The translations under genes were made by a program, and so were the position numbers. Positions 8,301 to 15,609 of a stretch of 64,000 bases of DNA are shown here, in pieces. The notes beneath the pieces are model-generated. The model saw only the letters and a program-made list of their open reading frames with translations. It did not search any database and was not told where the DNA came from. The stretch spans positions 15,739 through 79,738 of the forward strand of contig JAEYGI010000016.1 in assembly GCA_023402395.1 (NCBI GenBank). Direction: 5' to 3'. The stretch's first letter is position 1. Each line of letters opens with the position of its first letter. The stretch comes from Bacillota bacterium (GTDB lineage Bacteria > Bacillota > UBA4882 > UBA8346).

Positions 8301-10050
8301 AACCGTACAAAACCCCGCCTACTCCGATAACACGCATTGCCAGGTTACGCTGGCCTTCGCCGGCGCGCTCAGTGTCGACGCGGTGCTGCAATTGACCGTC
8401 AAAGCGGCGGCATTGAGCTGCGCCGTTGATTTGACCGCTTCCAACACCCTGGCGATCATTGACGACCTTCCCACCGGGAAAGACGTGATCGTGCTCCAAC
8501 CGGGCGGCGGAACGTCCGATGACAACGCCTGGCATTCGGCGCGGTCATACCAGAACGACCTGTGGACCGACTGGGACGGCGCAGCCCTGCTGCTGGGCAA
8601 AGGGCAGGGCAACCGGAAATCCGACGTTTGGCTGATCAACTCCGACCTGATCGGCTCCGGCCAAGGCCAAATTCAGCCTGGAACCGTCATCGACCGGGCC
8701 GAACTGATTTTGAAGGTCAAGGCTGTCTCCGGCGACCAAGCCACTCCCCGGCGAATCGCGATCTATGCCGTGAGCGATCCCGGTAACCTTGGCCAGCCCA
8801 TTTTCGGAAGAACCAACGGGCTCCGGACCGGTCTCGACTTCCGCTTCCGCGACCACCGGCTGGGCCGGGCGGTTCCGTGGGCCGACAATGCCCAAAACAT
8901 TCTAGAAATGTATCAGCTTCACTCCATTGCCGCGCTTGACGGTTATGAACTGATTCCCCAGGCGCTTGCGGAAAGCGGCGAAACCACCGTCCGGTTGAAC
9001 ATCACAGCCGCCCTCCAAGCCTGGCTGAGCGACCCGGCCAACGCCAATCAGGGCTTGTACCTCACCCCGGACGAAGGCTGGGAGGCCGGCGAAGGGATCG
9101 AGTTTTACGGGGTAACGGCGGCCAACACCGCCGACCGACCCGGCCTGCGGATAGTTTACGCAAACGGCATCAGCGACTTGACCCCGCCCCCGGCCGTAAC
9201 CAACCTGACAGCCGTGGCCACCGCCAACCGGGTTGACCTGTCCTGGTCCAACCCCACCGGCGCCACCGGAGTCCGGGTGCTCCGGAAATACGGGGCGACT
9301 CCCGCCGGTCCCGATGACGGGGTTCTGGTTTACGACGGGCCGGCATCGGCCTTGACCGATCAGGGTCTGGTCAACGGCAAACCTTATTATTACGCGGCCT
9401 TCGCCTATGACGTATACCGTAATTACTCTCCCAAAACTTATATTCGAGCGGTTCCCGGCGACACCAGCGCCCCGCCGTCGGCTCCGGCCGATCTGACGGT
9501 CACCGTCTCCGGCACCGTCGCCAAACTGCGTTGGACCGACACCTCCGATAACGAACTCGGCTATCTGATTCAACGCCGAACCGAAAGTGAAAGCTGGACT
9601 ACGATCGAGACCTTGTCAACTCCCAACCGGACCAGCTATGTCAACAGTGGGTTGCAGGCAGGCGCCATTTATTATTATCAGATCAGCGCGTTCAACGCCG
9701 CTGGCAACTCCGCTTTGGTCGGCGCGGGTCCGGTGAGCGCCGACAATCGGCCACTAGCCCCGGCCAATCTGACCTGGACCGTCATCTCCGCCAGCGAAGT
9801 CCGGCTGCAATGGGCCGATACGGCCAATGAAACGAGTTATCGGATTGAATTCATGGATGGTAACGGCGCGCCGCTCTCCGGCCGGACGGCTGAAGCCCTG
9901 CCCGCGGACAGCACTCAATATTCGGTCATGAGACTGGCCCCCAATGTAGGCTACCGCTTCCGGGTCGTGGCGGTAAACGCTTCCGGCGAAGCCGTGTCCG
10001 AGACGGAACCGATCATGACCATGAATGACCCGAAACTGGGAATTTTCTAA
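2377..10050 (+). CDS. Giant secreted repeat adhesin (propeller-like repeats, tandem-95 and cadherin repeats, FN3)
   Basis: A 2557-residue protein with an N-terminal signal peptide (basic n-region, long Leu/Ala core, cleavage near GLADQ). The start is the ATG at 2377, 8 bases after GGGAGG. Residues ~30-480 hold repeats of the type A.YNN.LYAAWME, resembling blades of a beta-propeller. FN3-like and calx-beta-like segments follow. Three tandem-95/cadherin-like units come next (VNEDSAAT ... FTFTVSDGAGGTIGATTFN). Then four cadherin repeats of exactly 100 residues carry SATDPDGDTSFTY and SSYSIRVR. Further beta-sandwich units, a DNRLRE-like domain (~2045-2260) and three FN3 domains end the protein. 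No LPXTG, SLH or other anchor is visible. Such proteins act in adhesion or matrix formation; the ligand is unknown. The DPDGD elements suggest calcium binding. Confidence 0.88.
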   Translation: MAHQRKSLCLSLLLLAVFAGFLPGIGLADQTWSCVDGGAAQGLNIGASSDAISIATAAFSDNLYVMWREQADISRIYIKRHSIRDNQWYPAGISSAELYHQLPQAGSSTTDGWNGVLPALAVYNNTLYAAWMEQKKYYISGISAPYFSDYIRVYRYNGSGWEMASAAGLGDGSYINKNPDGRSIQKISLAVCGNYLYAAWDENWNEKYRVRVSRFDGTHWSELDTKGNADDNDDGLNYDSAKDAKYPSLASWGDQLYATWEELGATGKSLLRLKSFNGSNWSSANDIGGLNYSPANYGVEAGSSSLTVYNGALYGFWTEASHPYEGFYYPQVRVRYYSGSGWSWADGGDSSGWNHDPTVGATNPQAITHHNRLYCVWGEIDSENFLHSQIRAAVYGGASRALIDGGGPYGINYQTAQNAVKPILSVYQGELYVAWLEESAINQKKVRVYKTQLAPTLAAAATGSVSATRATITGSVTYSSGGSVSVYGVQYKKHSDATYTTASNLSGTSGSFSATLTGLSPSTAYDLRTFATNPLGTSYGDPVTFTTAALTMSLAGTLFEAGLNAQSIDVTLSDPIWNDLSLDVSSFTLTGAPSGLTIESITNIDDTRCTVNLAYDGPDFDSDKTGIGLTIAGAEFTTGADLSSSNSLTISAVNDDESITISDDGIYQGTEDGEVITVTLHGGTFASTLNPSSWTVANLPAGVSKGSVTRENKTIVRITLSGNATSAYGSDITNVTVTCPATDYNDSSGGGSLSADTGVVFHAQTPPIVSTESATSITASAATLGGDVISDGGAGIVERGIEWKEASATTYQKESTGGTTGSYSISLTTLNSDTQYDYRAYAVNPRGTSYGAKKSFTTVTIPPLIDRNDRLIIAEDSGAATIAGKLAVADSVQGPSALTLTIGAAPAKGALTKDGTTLGSGSAFTQADIDNDRIKYRPNDNAYGDDSFTFTVSDGAGGTIGATTFNITITAVNDPPVLAKNTGLTVNEDSAATAIGNSSLQATDVDHGAASLVFTVGTAPVKGALTNGGTTLGAGGTFTQADINNGLIKYTPSANANGPDNFTFTVSDGAGGTIGATAFNITITAVNDPPVLAKNTGLTVNEDSAATAIDNSSLQATDVDHDAALLVFTVGTAPVKGALTNGGTALGVGGTFTQADINNGLIKYTPSANANGPDSFTFTVSDGAGGTIGATTFNITITAANDAPIDISLSTTSISENSAIGTTVGTLGATDPDGDTSFTYALVPGTGSTDNASFQISDSNLLINAVFDFETKSSYSIRVRVIDDGGASFEKQFTVTVTNVNDAPVNITLSNSTVAENSTIGTTIGTLSATDPDGDTSFTYTLVPGTGSTDNASFQISGSNLLTNAVLDYETKSSYSIRVRTTDGGGASFEKQFTVTISNLNEAPANITLSKSTVAENSAIGTTIGTLSATDPDGDTSFTYKLVPGTGSTDNASFQISGPNLLTNAMFDFETKSSHSIRVRATDGGGASFEKQFTVTVSNLNEAPANITLSNSTVAENSAIGTTIGTLSATDPDGDTSFTYALVPGTGSTDNASFQISGPNLLTNAMFDFETKSSHSIRVSVTDGGGASFEKQFTVTVSNLNEAPTLVKNSRLTVSVNSAAVSITATLAATDPDHRPDQVIFTLTTAPAKGQLQKSGVALATGGTFTQDDLDNNRIAYRPNSTASGSDSFDFIVSDGAEAKINGSFSISIGSATFAADPTLAESNLNGSVLTVTLDGITFKDNSPAPGNYILNNAPAGLTVQSASNVNSGVCRLTLAFSGVLDNDVANLGLTIRGAELETNADLTASNILSIVNDQTPPRLQTNAGLTLDADSGAVLITQAMLRTVDSEEAAADLTYTIQTAPAKGTLSRSGQPLSAGSAFSQADIDQNLISYTPNGNAGGPDGFGFTVSDGTNGGTINGSFAISIRLYATIAADQTLTGTNLDGRVVTVTLVGAKFISQELAGADFTLNNPPTGLTVQNPAYSDNTHCQVTLAFAGALSVDAVLQLTVKAAALSCAVDLTASNTLAIIDDLPTGKDVIVLQPGGGTSDDNAWHSARSYQNDLWTDWDGAALLLGKGQGNRKSDVWLINSDLIGSGQGQIQPGTVIDRAELILKVKAVSGDQATPRRIAIYAVSDPGNLGQPIFGRTNGLRTGLDFRFRDHRLGRAVPWADNAQNILEMYQLHSIAALDGYELIPQALAESGETTVRLNITAALQAWLSDPANANQGLYLTPDEGWEAGEGIEFYGVTAANTADRPGLRIVYANGISDLTPPPAVTNLTAVATANRVDLSWSNPTGATGVRVLRKYGATPAGPDDGVLVYDGPASALTDQGLVNGKPYYYAAFAYDVYRNYSPKTYIRAVPGDTSAPPSAPADLTVTVSGTVAKLRWTDTSDNELGYLIQRRTESESWTTIETLSTPNRTSYVNSGLQAGAIYYYQISAFNAAGNSALVGAGPVSADNRPLAPANLTWTVISASEVRLQWADTANETSYRIEFMDGNGAPLSGRTAEALPADSTQYSVMRLAPNVGYRFRVVAVNASGEAVSETEPIMTMNDPKLGIF
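5281..5980 (+). repeat. 342-bp near-identical coding repeats (tandem-95 units)
   Basis: Two consecutive 342-bp units within the adhesin are almost identical at the DNA level: the stretch beginning CCGGTCCTGGCTAAAAACAC at about 5302 recurs at about 5644. A more diverged related unit precedes them from about 4970. Such identity implies recent duplication or gene conversion, and copy number may vary between strains. Confidence 0.85.
5985..7184 (+). repeat. Four 300-bp near-identical cadherin repeats
   Basis: Four tandem units with an exact 300-bp period; the segment encoding DPDGDTSFTY falls at 6061, 6361, 6661 and 6961. Units three and four are nearly identical in DNA, which suggests recent expansion. 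Each encodes one 100-residue cadherin-type domain. Confidence 0.88.
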
Positions 10051-10074
10051 CCTGATTCTATGCTATACGTACCA

Positions 10075-10107
10075 GCCCGCTCCCTGGCGATTCGCCGGGG
10101 AGCGGGC
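10075..10107 (+). other. GC-rich hairpin between adhesin and lipoprotein genes
   Basis: A 10-bp perfect stem (10075-10084 with 10098-10107) with no U-tract. It may stabilise the upstream mRNA or act as a weak attenuator between the two genes. Confidence 0.5.
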
Positions 10108-10141
10108 CAATCCGAATACTGCTTTCGAAGGGGGATTCGTA

Positions 10142-11050
10142 ATGAAAAAACTAACGCTACTTACGGCCATACTGCTGATGGCGGCCATCGCCATCACCGC
10201 CGGATGCGGCGGCGGCAGCCACTCCTGGAGCGGCCAATTGGCCTGGAGGGCTTCCTACGGAGTGGTCAGCGACGCCAGTAGTTACGGCAGTTCCGGCATT
10301 CGTTCCGCCGCCATCGGATCCGCCGCGGCCGCGGCTTCTCTGGCTTCCCTGAAGGAAGCCATTACCCGGGGGGCAACCGGCGGCGGGTCCTACGCGTCCA
10401 ACTTGGGCCCGGCGCGCGCCGCCGTGGTGGGTTCGGCTGGCGTCGACAGGGATCTCTGGGACAAGAGTCTTAAATATATCTATCTAAATTGGGAGCCGTT
10501 ATCCGGCGCCTCGTCCTTTACCGTTTATTATCTGGGTCCGGACGGAACCCAAAACGAGCCGGTCTGGACCTGGCCAGGCGTCAGTCCAGAAGATCCGGCC
10601 TATAATAACTCCGATCCAGCGGCTTATCTGGACCTCAGCGACGAGCTGGTGGGATTGGTAGAGGCTCCAGGGAGCTATCAGTTCCGGCTGACGGCTTTCA
10701 AAGGCAGCGAGGTCAAACACTCGAACATCATTACGGTTTCCATCGGAACGATCCTGAACGAATGTCCGGCCAATCCCCAGTACACCTCCTCCCGGCTGAG
10801 CTGGACGGAGGTGACAGCCGCCGCCGGCTACACGGTGGGGTATACCGTAGGGCTTTATAAGGATTCATTCTCTCCCGCCGATGAAGTCTGGCGGACCCCA
10901 GCGGCGATTCCTGACCCTTTCCTCTCGCTTCCCCCCAACGGCGTAACTATGAATCTCGATTATTATCTATGCTCGATCAATGCCCGGGCTGTAAACGCTA
11001 CCGGCAAAATCGCCGAAATCACCAACACGATCTCCGGTTTCAATTACTGA
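10142..11050 (+). CDS. Secreted lipoprotein with FN3-like C-terminal half
   Basis: A 302-residue protein with a clear type II signal peptide: MKK start, hydrophobic core and lipobox AITAGC, so Cys ~21 would be lipidated. A Gly/Ser/Ala-rich low-complexity stretch (~21-110) follows. Two segments then look like fibronectin-type beta-sandwich units (YIYLNWEPLSGASSFTVYYL and a related RLSWTEVTAAAGYTVGYTVG block). The ATG at 10142 is preceded by a GGGGG ribosome site. It lies 91 bases after the giant adhesin and before a strong terminator, so it likely shares that transcript. It may tether or assist the adhesin at the membrane; this is inference, and no family is recognised. Confidence 0.78.
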   Translation: MKKLTLLTAILLMAAIAITAGCGGGSHSWSGQLAWRASYGVVSDASSYGSSGIRSAAIGSAAAAASLASLKEAITRGATGGGSYASNLGPARAAVVGSAGVDRDLWDKSLKYIYLNWEPLSGASSFTVYYLGPDGTQNEPVWTWPGVSPEDPAYNNSDPAAYLDLSDELVGLVEAPGSYQFRLTAFKGSEVKHSNIITVSIGTILNECPANPQYTSSRLSWTEVTAAAGYTVGYTVGLYKDSFSPADEVWRTPAAIPDPFLSLPPNGVTMNLDYYLCSINARAVNATGKIAEITNTISGFNY

Positions 11051-11080
11051 CCGAATCCCACTCCCGGATTTTCCCGGAAA

Positions 11081-11134
11081 AGAGAACTCCCGGCTCCCTA
11101 AACTGTTGGTTTGGGCCGGGAGTTCTCTCTTTTT
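11081..11134 (+). terminator. Rho-independent terminator of the adhesin operon
   Basis: A 14-bp perfect stem (11081-11094 with 11115-11128) followed by a CTTTTTG tract, 30 bases after the lipoprotein stop codon. Confidence 0.92.
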
Positions 11135-11139
11135 GACGG

Positions 11140-11262
11140 ATGAGCGATCTCTCATGTCGAAAATGATTGCCTTGGGACGCCAAGGGAACCTTCCGGTGTC
11201 GAAAAATATCTGGTTTTACCGGAGAAAAGATCTTTGGCGAGCCGGAAGCGATCGCCGGAAAG
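11140..11262. other. Gene-free CCGG/AAAAGATCTT-rich spacer
   Basis: Between two terminators lies a stretch with no plausible gene that alternates CCGGA with GAAAA and GATC words. Similar stretches occur at 22210-22440, 33470-33590 and 46830-46990. Confidence 0.4.
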
Positions 11263-11273
11263 GGAAATAAATA

Positions 11274-11311
11274 GCGGCCGGGGAAATTGACTTTACCCGG
11301 CCGCCGTTTTT
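11274..11311. terminator. Convergent (bidirectional) terminator
   Basis: A 9-bp stem of GCGGCCGGG with its complement (11274-11282 and 11296-11304), a T-run on the right and an A/T-rich flank on the left. It sits 16 bases after the stop of the leftward DUF346 gene and can serve both strands. Confidence 0.75.
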
Positions 11312-11326
11312 CATTAATCGGCTACA

Positions 11327-13249
11327 TCATCGTTTCCAGTCGCGGTCACGGCCACGCTCTTGATCCCGGTCCCGGCCCCGGTCCTGATCCCGATCCGGTT
11401 CCCGCCGTGACGGCGGTTGGCTATCGAGCCGCAAAGCGGCGCCACCGCTGGAATTGAGATAAACCCAACTGTCGGTCCCTTTCACGATCAGCCGGATCCC
11501 GTCTCTATAGACCGCCGCGGCTGGATTGGCGTCGGTCCGGCCGCCGCCGGGCACCTCCGACCAACCGCTCCAGCGCCGGTTGGAATACAATGCGTTGGAG
11601 TAAATCCGGTCATCGGTTCCGCGCACGAAAACCCACAAATCATTGGCAAAGCTCACCAGCGTCGGGCCGGAACTGGTCCGGCCGTTATCGGGAATCTCTT
11701 CCCAGCGGCTCCAGGAACCAGAGAACCAGCGAATCAGGATCCGGTTATCCATACCGCGAACCGCCAAACAAAGCCGGCCGCCGTAAGTTGCCAACGCCGG
11801 CTCGGATGCGGTGGCGCCGTCCAGCGCTGACCACCGGCTCCAGGAACCTTCCCGGTTCATGACACTGATATAAAGCCGGTTGTCCGTGCCGCGAACCGCC
11901 GCGAACAATTGATTGTTATACACGGCCAGCGCCGGGCCGGATCGGGTCTCCCCATCCAACTTCCGCCAATCGCTCCACGACCGATCATACCGGCTGACCC
12001 AGATCCCATTATCGGTTCCCCGGGCCATGGCATACAATCTGCCGCCGTACTCGGCCAGGGCCGGTCCGGAAGAGGTGGCGCCGCTCAGTTTGGTCCAACC
12101 CGAATCAATCCCATACTTGATATAGACACCGTTATCGGTGCCCCGAACCATGGTCACCAAGCGGTTGTCGTAAACCGCGACCGCCGGGCCGGAAGAAGTC
12201 TGTCCGTCCGGATAACGCTCCCAGCCGCTCCAATTCCCTTTCGGTTGCTGAGGCTCCGGGGTCGGAGCCGGCCGTGGCGGCGGATTGAAGACCGGCGGTT
12301 CCGGTTTCGGCGGAGCAGGGCCGCCAGGACGACCGCCGCCCGTTCCATCCAGGGAATTGACGTAAATGTTGTTGTCCGTGCCCCGGACCATCAAATGCAG
12401 CTTGCCACCGGCCGCCGCGATGGCCGGCGCCGAAGCCGTGGAGCCGTTCAGTTCCGACCAGCCGCTCCAACGGCTTTGCTCCAGGGAATTAAGATAAACG
12501 CCGTTATCCGTGCCCCGGACTACAAAATAAAGCCGGTTTCGGTATTCGGCGAAGGCTGGGGTGTCCGGCGTCCGGCCGTCGCCCGGGATCTCGGACCAGT
12601 CGGCCGAAGCCAGCGGGTCGAAATTTACGTAAATCCGGTTGCCGGGGCCGCGAACCGCCGCTGCCAGCCGGCCGCTAAAAACCCCGATGAACGGCCCTGA
12701 TTCGGCCCGGCCGCCGATATTCTTCCATTTATCCCAGGCCCCGCTCTTAGTAATGTTGTTGATGTAAATCTGGTTGTCCTTGCCACGCACGGCCAGATAA
12801 ACCCGATCTTTGTAAACCACGGCCGACGGATCGGCGGTGATCGCAATTTCGGGAATCTTAATAAACATGGTCCTTGAGCCGATGTCGATTGTTTTTGGAA
12901 AGTTCGTTTCCAGCTCGCCGCTGGCATTGCGGTAGACATACCGGTCCTTGCCGTCGAGCCGGACAATTACCGGCCCCCCGGAGGTCTGGAGCTTCTGTTC
13001 CCCCCAGCCGCTCCAGGAACCCATCGAATTCATCCGGTTGATAAAGACCTTGGAATTGCTCCCTCGGACCGCGGCGATCAGGCTGTCGCCGTCCGCCGTC
13101 AGCCAGGGGCGAGCCGACGTCTGCCCGCCGACGGCGTTCCAGTCCCGCCGGGGCGCATCGGCGTTCCCGGTTCCGGCCAGGCCCAGCAGGATCGTTAAAA
13201 ATACCAGGAGAGAACCGATCGTTCGCCGCTTGATAGCCATTGTAGACAA
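11327..13249 (-). CDS. Secreted double beta-propeller protein of DUF346/PLL-like repeats
   Basis: About 640 residues with a signal peptide (KRRTIGSLLVFLTILLGLAG...NADA). It is built from repeats of ~45-50 residues: SGPALAVY.N.L...VRGTDN.(V/I)Y, then W..W..L.G.T. I count about six such blades, one degenerate, before a proline-rich linker near the middle (GGPAPPKPEPPVF), and six after it, suggesting two propellers. The repeat matches DUF346, seen in PLL-type lectins. The C-terminus is a charged tail of RDQDRGRDRD type. The start is uncertain: TTG at 13249 has AAAGGAG at the best distance; ATG at 13240 is the alternative. The gene is monocistronic between thiC and a convergent terminator. A glycan-binding role is plausible, not shown. 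Confidence 0.8.
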   Translation of the reverse strand: MSTMAIKRRTIGSLLVFLTILLGLAGTGNADAPRRDWNAVGGQTSARPWLTADGDSLIAAVRGSNSKVFINRMNSMGSWSGWGEQKLQTSGGPVIVRLDGKDRYVYRNASGELETNFPKTIDIGSRTMFIKIPEIAITADPSAVVYKDRVYLAVRGKDNQIYINNITKSGAWDKWKNIGGRAESGPFIGVFSGRLAAAVRGPGNRIYVNFDPLASADWSEIPGDGRTPDTPAFAEYRNRLYFVVRGTDNGVYLNSLEQSRWSGWSELNGSTASAPAIAAAGGKLHLMVRGTDNNIYVNSLDGTGGGRPGGPAPPKPEPPVFNPPPRPAPTPEPQQPKGNWSGWERYPDGQTSSGPAVAVYDNRLVTMVRGTDNGVYIKYGIDSGWTKLSGATSSGPALAEYGGRLYAMARGTDNGIWVSRYDRSWSDWRKLDGETRSGPALAVYNNQLFAAVRGTDNRLYISVMNREGSWSRWSALDGATASEPALATYGGRLCLAVRGMDNRILIRWFSGSWSRWEEIPDNGRTSSGPTLVSFANDLWVFVRGTDDRIYSNALYSNRRWSGWSEVPGGGRTDANPAAAVYRDGIRLIVKGTDSWVYLNSSGGAALRLDSQPPSRREPDRDQDRGRDRDQERGRDRDWKR

Positions 13250-13485
13250 ACAAACCACTCCTTTCATTATAATTCCGGTGATGGAATCCAACCGTTGCCA
13301 GACGAAAGGTCGAAATCACCGGAACACGATTCGATTTTGGTCGTCGCTTCGATCTTTGATGGTGATTAGACGCGTGTTTCGTTTCAGTTGGTTCCGGATT
13401 GTTAATGATTTATTTGAGAAATTCCAACGGAAATATTTCGGAAAATCAATTTGATTCTCCTGCAACCGGATGGAAAAAACGTATA

Positions 13486-13513
13486 AAATAAAAGCCCGCC
13501 CAGGACCGGGCAC
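13486..13513 (-). terminator. Probable terminator of thiC
   Basis: In leftward direction a short GCCCG...CGGGC stem (13494-13498 with 13507-13511) is followed by TTTTATTTTA, about 135 bases after the thiC stop. The stem is only 5 bp. The rest of 13292-13645 shows no gene. Confidence 0.45.
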
Positions 13514-13645
13514 GCTTTAACGCCTCCGGGATTGGCCGAGGCTAGGAGCTTGTGTGAGTAATCCTTTTTACGGATATAAAACACAAGTTAATATGTAGCT
13601 ACACTATACACCACATGTTGCGGTTGTCCCAATACATGCACAAAC

Positions 13646-14962
13646 TCAGCCTTCGTCCTTCCGGCAAAGGCTTACCGTTTCGCCGCTTAAGATCCGGTTG
13701 ACGTTCCGCACCGCGCACATCTTGCCGCACATGGTGCAGGAATCCTCAAACTCCGGAGCGGACTCGGCGCGGTACCGCCGGGCTTTCTCCGGATCGATGG
13801 CCAGCCGGAACATTTCTTCCCAATCCAGGGCTTTGCGGGCGCGGCTCATCGCCAGATCCCAGTCCCGGGCGGCCGGAATTCCCTTGGCGATGTCGGCGGC
13901 GTGGGCGGCGATCTTGGCGGCGATGATCCCTTCGACCATGTCCTCCTCGTCGGGCAGGCGCAAATGCTCGGCCGGCGTGACGTAGCAAAGAAAATCGGCC
14001 CCCGCCATGGCGGCCACCGCGCCTCCAATGGCGCTGGTGATATGATCATAGCCGGGCGCGATATCGGTGACCAGCGGGCCGAGCACATAAAAGGGCGCGC
14101 CGTGACAAAGCCGCTTTTCCAGGACCATGTTGGCGGCGATCTCATTTAAGGCCATGTGGCCGGGGCCTTCGATCATCACCTGGACATCCCGTTCCCAGGC
14201 CCGCTTGGTCAACTCGCCGAGGATCACCAATTCCTGAATCTGAACCGCGTCGGTAGCGTCGGCGATGCTGCCCGGCCGGCAGGCGTCGCCGAGACTGATC
14301 GTTACGTCATAGGCGCGGCAGATTTCCAGAATGGCGTCGAAATGTTCGTAAAAGGGGTTTTCATTTCCGGTCAATTCCATCCAGGCGAATAAAAGCGAGC
14401 CGCCCCGCGAGACGATGTTGGTCACCCGCGGGTTGGCCTTGAAATGTTTGACCGTCTCGCGAGTCAAGCCGGCGTGAATGGTCATGAAGTCTACCCCGTC
14501 CCGGGCGTGGGTTTCGATGACTCCCAGCAGATCGGCGGCGGTCAGGTCGGTCAGTTCCCGGTCGTAAAAACCCACCGCGTCGTAAATGGGAACGGTGCCG
14601 ATCATGGCCGGGCTGGTCGAGATCAGTTTCCGCCGGAACTCTTGCGTTTTGCCGTAGGAGCTGAGATCCATAATCGCTTCGGCTTTCAACGCCAGCGCTT
14701 TCCGGACCTTGGCCAGTTCCGGCTCGAAGTCGGGACAGTCCCGGGACACGCCGAGATTGACGTTGATCTTGGTCCGCAGCCCCTGTCCGACCCCTTCGGG
14801 GTCCAACGACCGATGATTGCGGTTGGCCGGAATCACCGCCTGGCCGGCGGCGATCAAGCCGCCTAGCCGTTGGGGATCGATTCGCTCCTTGATGGCGACC
14901 CGCTCCATTTGTTCCGTGATCAGTCCGGCCCGGGCCGCTTCCATTTGAGTATGGTATTTCAT
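13646..14962 (-). CDS. thiC: Phosphomethylpyrimidine synthase ThiC
   Basis: A 438-residue radical-SAM enzyme converting aminoimidazole ribotide to hydroxymethylpyrimidine phosphate in thiamine biosynthesis. Family hallmarks are VIPANRNH, the INVNLGVSRDC segment, GTVPIYDAV, FMTIHAGLT, SRGGS, SLGDACRPGS, VMIEGPGHM and the zinc/substrate region YVTPAEHLRLP. The C-terminal CTMCGKMC (C-x2-C-x4-C) binds the 4Fe-4S cluster. The length is that of the short form without the extra N-terminal ThiC-associated domain. The ATG follows GGAGATCTTACG. It is alone under a TPP riboswitch at about 15073-15190, so thiamine pyrophosphate should repress it. Other thi genes are not in view. Confidence 0.97.
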   Translation of the reverse strand: MKYHTQMEAARAGLITEQMERVAIKERIDPQRLGGLIAAGQAVIPANRNHRSLDPEGVGQGLRTKINVNLGVSRDCPDFEPELAKVRKALALKAEAIMDLSSYGKTQEFRRKLISTSPAMIGTVPIYDAVGFYDRELTDLTAADLLGVIETHARDGVDFMTIHAGLTRETVKHFKANPRVTNIVSRGGSLLFAWMELTGNENPFYEHFDAILEICRAYDVTISLGDACRPGSIADATDAVQIQELVILGELTKRAWERDVQVMIEGPGHMALNEIAANMVLEKRLCHGAPFYVLGPLVTDIAPGYDHITSAIGGAVAAMAGADFLCYVTPAEHLRLPDEEDMVEGIIAAKIAAHAADIAKGIPAARDWDLAMSRARKALDWEEMFRLAIDPEKARRYRAESAPEFEDSCTMCGKMCAVRNVNRILSGETVSLCRKDEG

Positions 14963-15072
14963 CGTAAGATCTCCTTCGTTTCATTGATTCGCCATCGGGC
15001 GGTATTTCTGGGGGTGCCATCCCGCGAGCCGGCACCGCGCTCCGGGTCCGCCGGAAATTGGGCCGAATAAAC

Positions 15073-15095
15073 AAAAAAGCCCGCCATAGGCAAGC
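15073..15095 (-). terminator. Riboswitch-controlled terminator in the thiC leader
   Basis: Leftward: a 7-bp stem GCTTGCC/GGCGGGC (two G-U pairs) with a 3-base loop, then six T. It lies between the THI aptamer and thiC, as expected for transcriptional attenuation. Confidence 0.8.
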
Positions 15096-15107
15096 TGCAA
15101 ATCATCG

Positions 15108-15190
15108 CTTCCGCTTCCCTACGTTGGAATAACCCACATCAGGTTCAAAGGGTTGAGATTGCTCTCTCTCAGCCTTGCGGCACCCCCAGC
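15108..15190 (-). ncRNA. TPP riboswitch (THI element)
   Basis: Leftward the sequence reads GGGGGTGCC, then GGCTGAGAG, an ACCCTTTGAACCTGAT block, and AACGTAGGGAAGCGG, which are the conserved boxes of the thiamine pyrophosphate aptamer in order. It precedes an intrinsic terminator and thiC. Ligand binding should favour termination. Confidence 0.95.
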
Positions 15191-15218
15191 TTTAAAACAA
15201 CTATTCGATTCTGCTCTT

Positions 15219-15247
15219 ACTATAACGCAAAACGGCACCGGTGTAAA
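15219..15247 (-). promoter_or_regulatory. Promoter of the thiC leader
   Basis: Leftward TTTACA (15242-15247), 17-base spacer and TATAGT (15219-15224) lie about 30 bases upstream of the aptamer. Confidence 0.8.
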
Positions 15248-15283
15248 GGAGAGATTTTTTAAATTTTAGAATGAAAAAGGCCC

Positions 15284-15306
15284 CTGGTTAGGGGGCATAT
15301 GAAGGG
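15284..15306 (-). terminator. Probable leftward terminator
   Basis: Leftward GCCCC-loop-GGGGC followed by C and five T. It could end transcription coming from the OsmC-like gene, whose stop is 300 bases upstream. Confidence 0.5.
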
Positions 15307-15609
15307 TTGAGCTAATTTTCAATTAATAATGCGCGCTGGGTCCTATCAGCGTAATAATGCCGCCACCATTGATCGAATCGATTATCACTTTTCTGAAGTC
15401 TCAGGTACAACCAGGACTTTAGAAGTGCGCGGCAATGCTACTAACTTACTATAAGTATCGGGAAATTTCTCGGGACCTTTATAGGCCTAAAGTCTTATTC
15501 CTAAAAATTGTATATTGTTCCATCCTTTGTTGTTATATAAGTTGAATTAAATATCTAATATACATCATGTCCCTAATACCGGCCATGATGAAATTGTAAG
15601 GAATTTATT
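15307..15609. other. AT-rich gene-free spacer
   Basis: About 300 bases with a marked drop in GC and no frame supported by a start and ribosome site. A short leftward frame with SINGGGIITLIGPSAHY near 15330-15395 has a stop just upstream and could be a relic, but I cannot support a gene. Confidence 0.4.
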
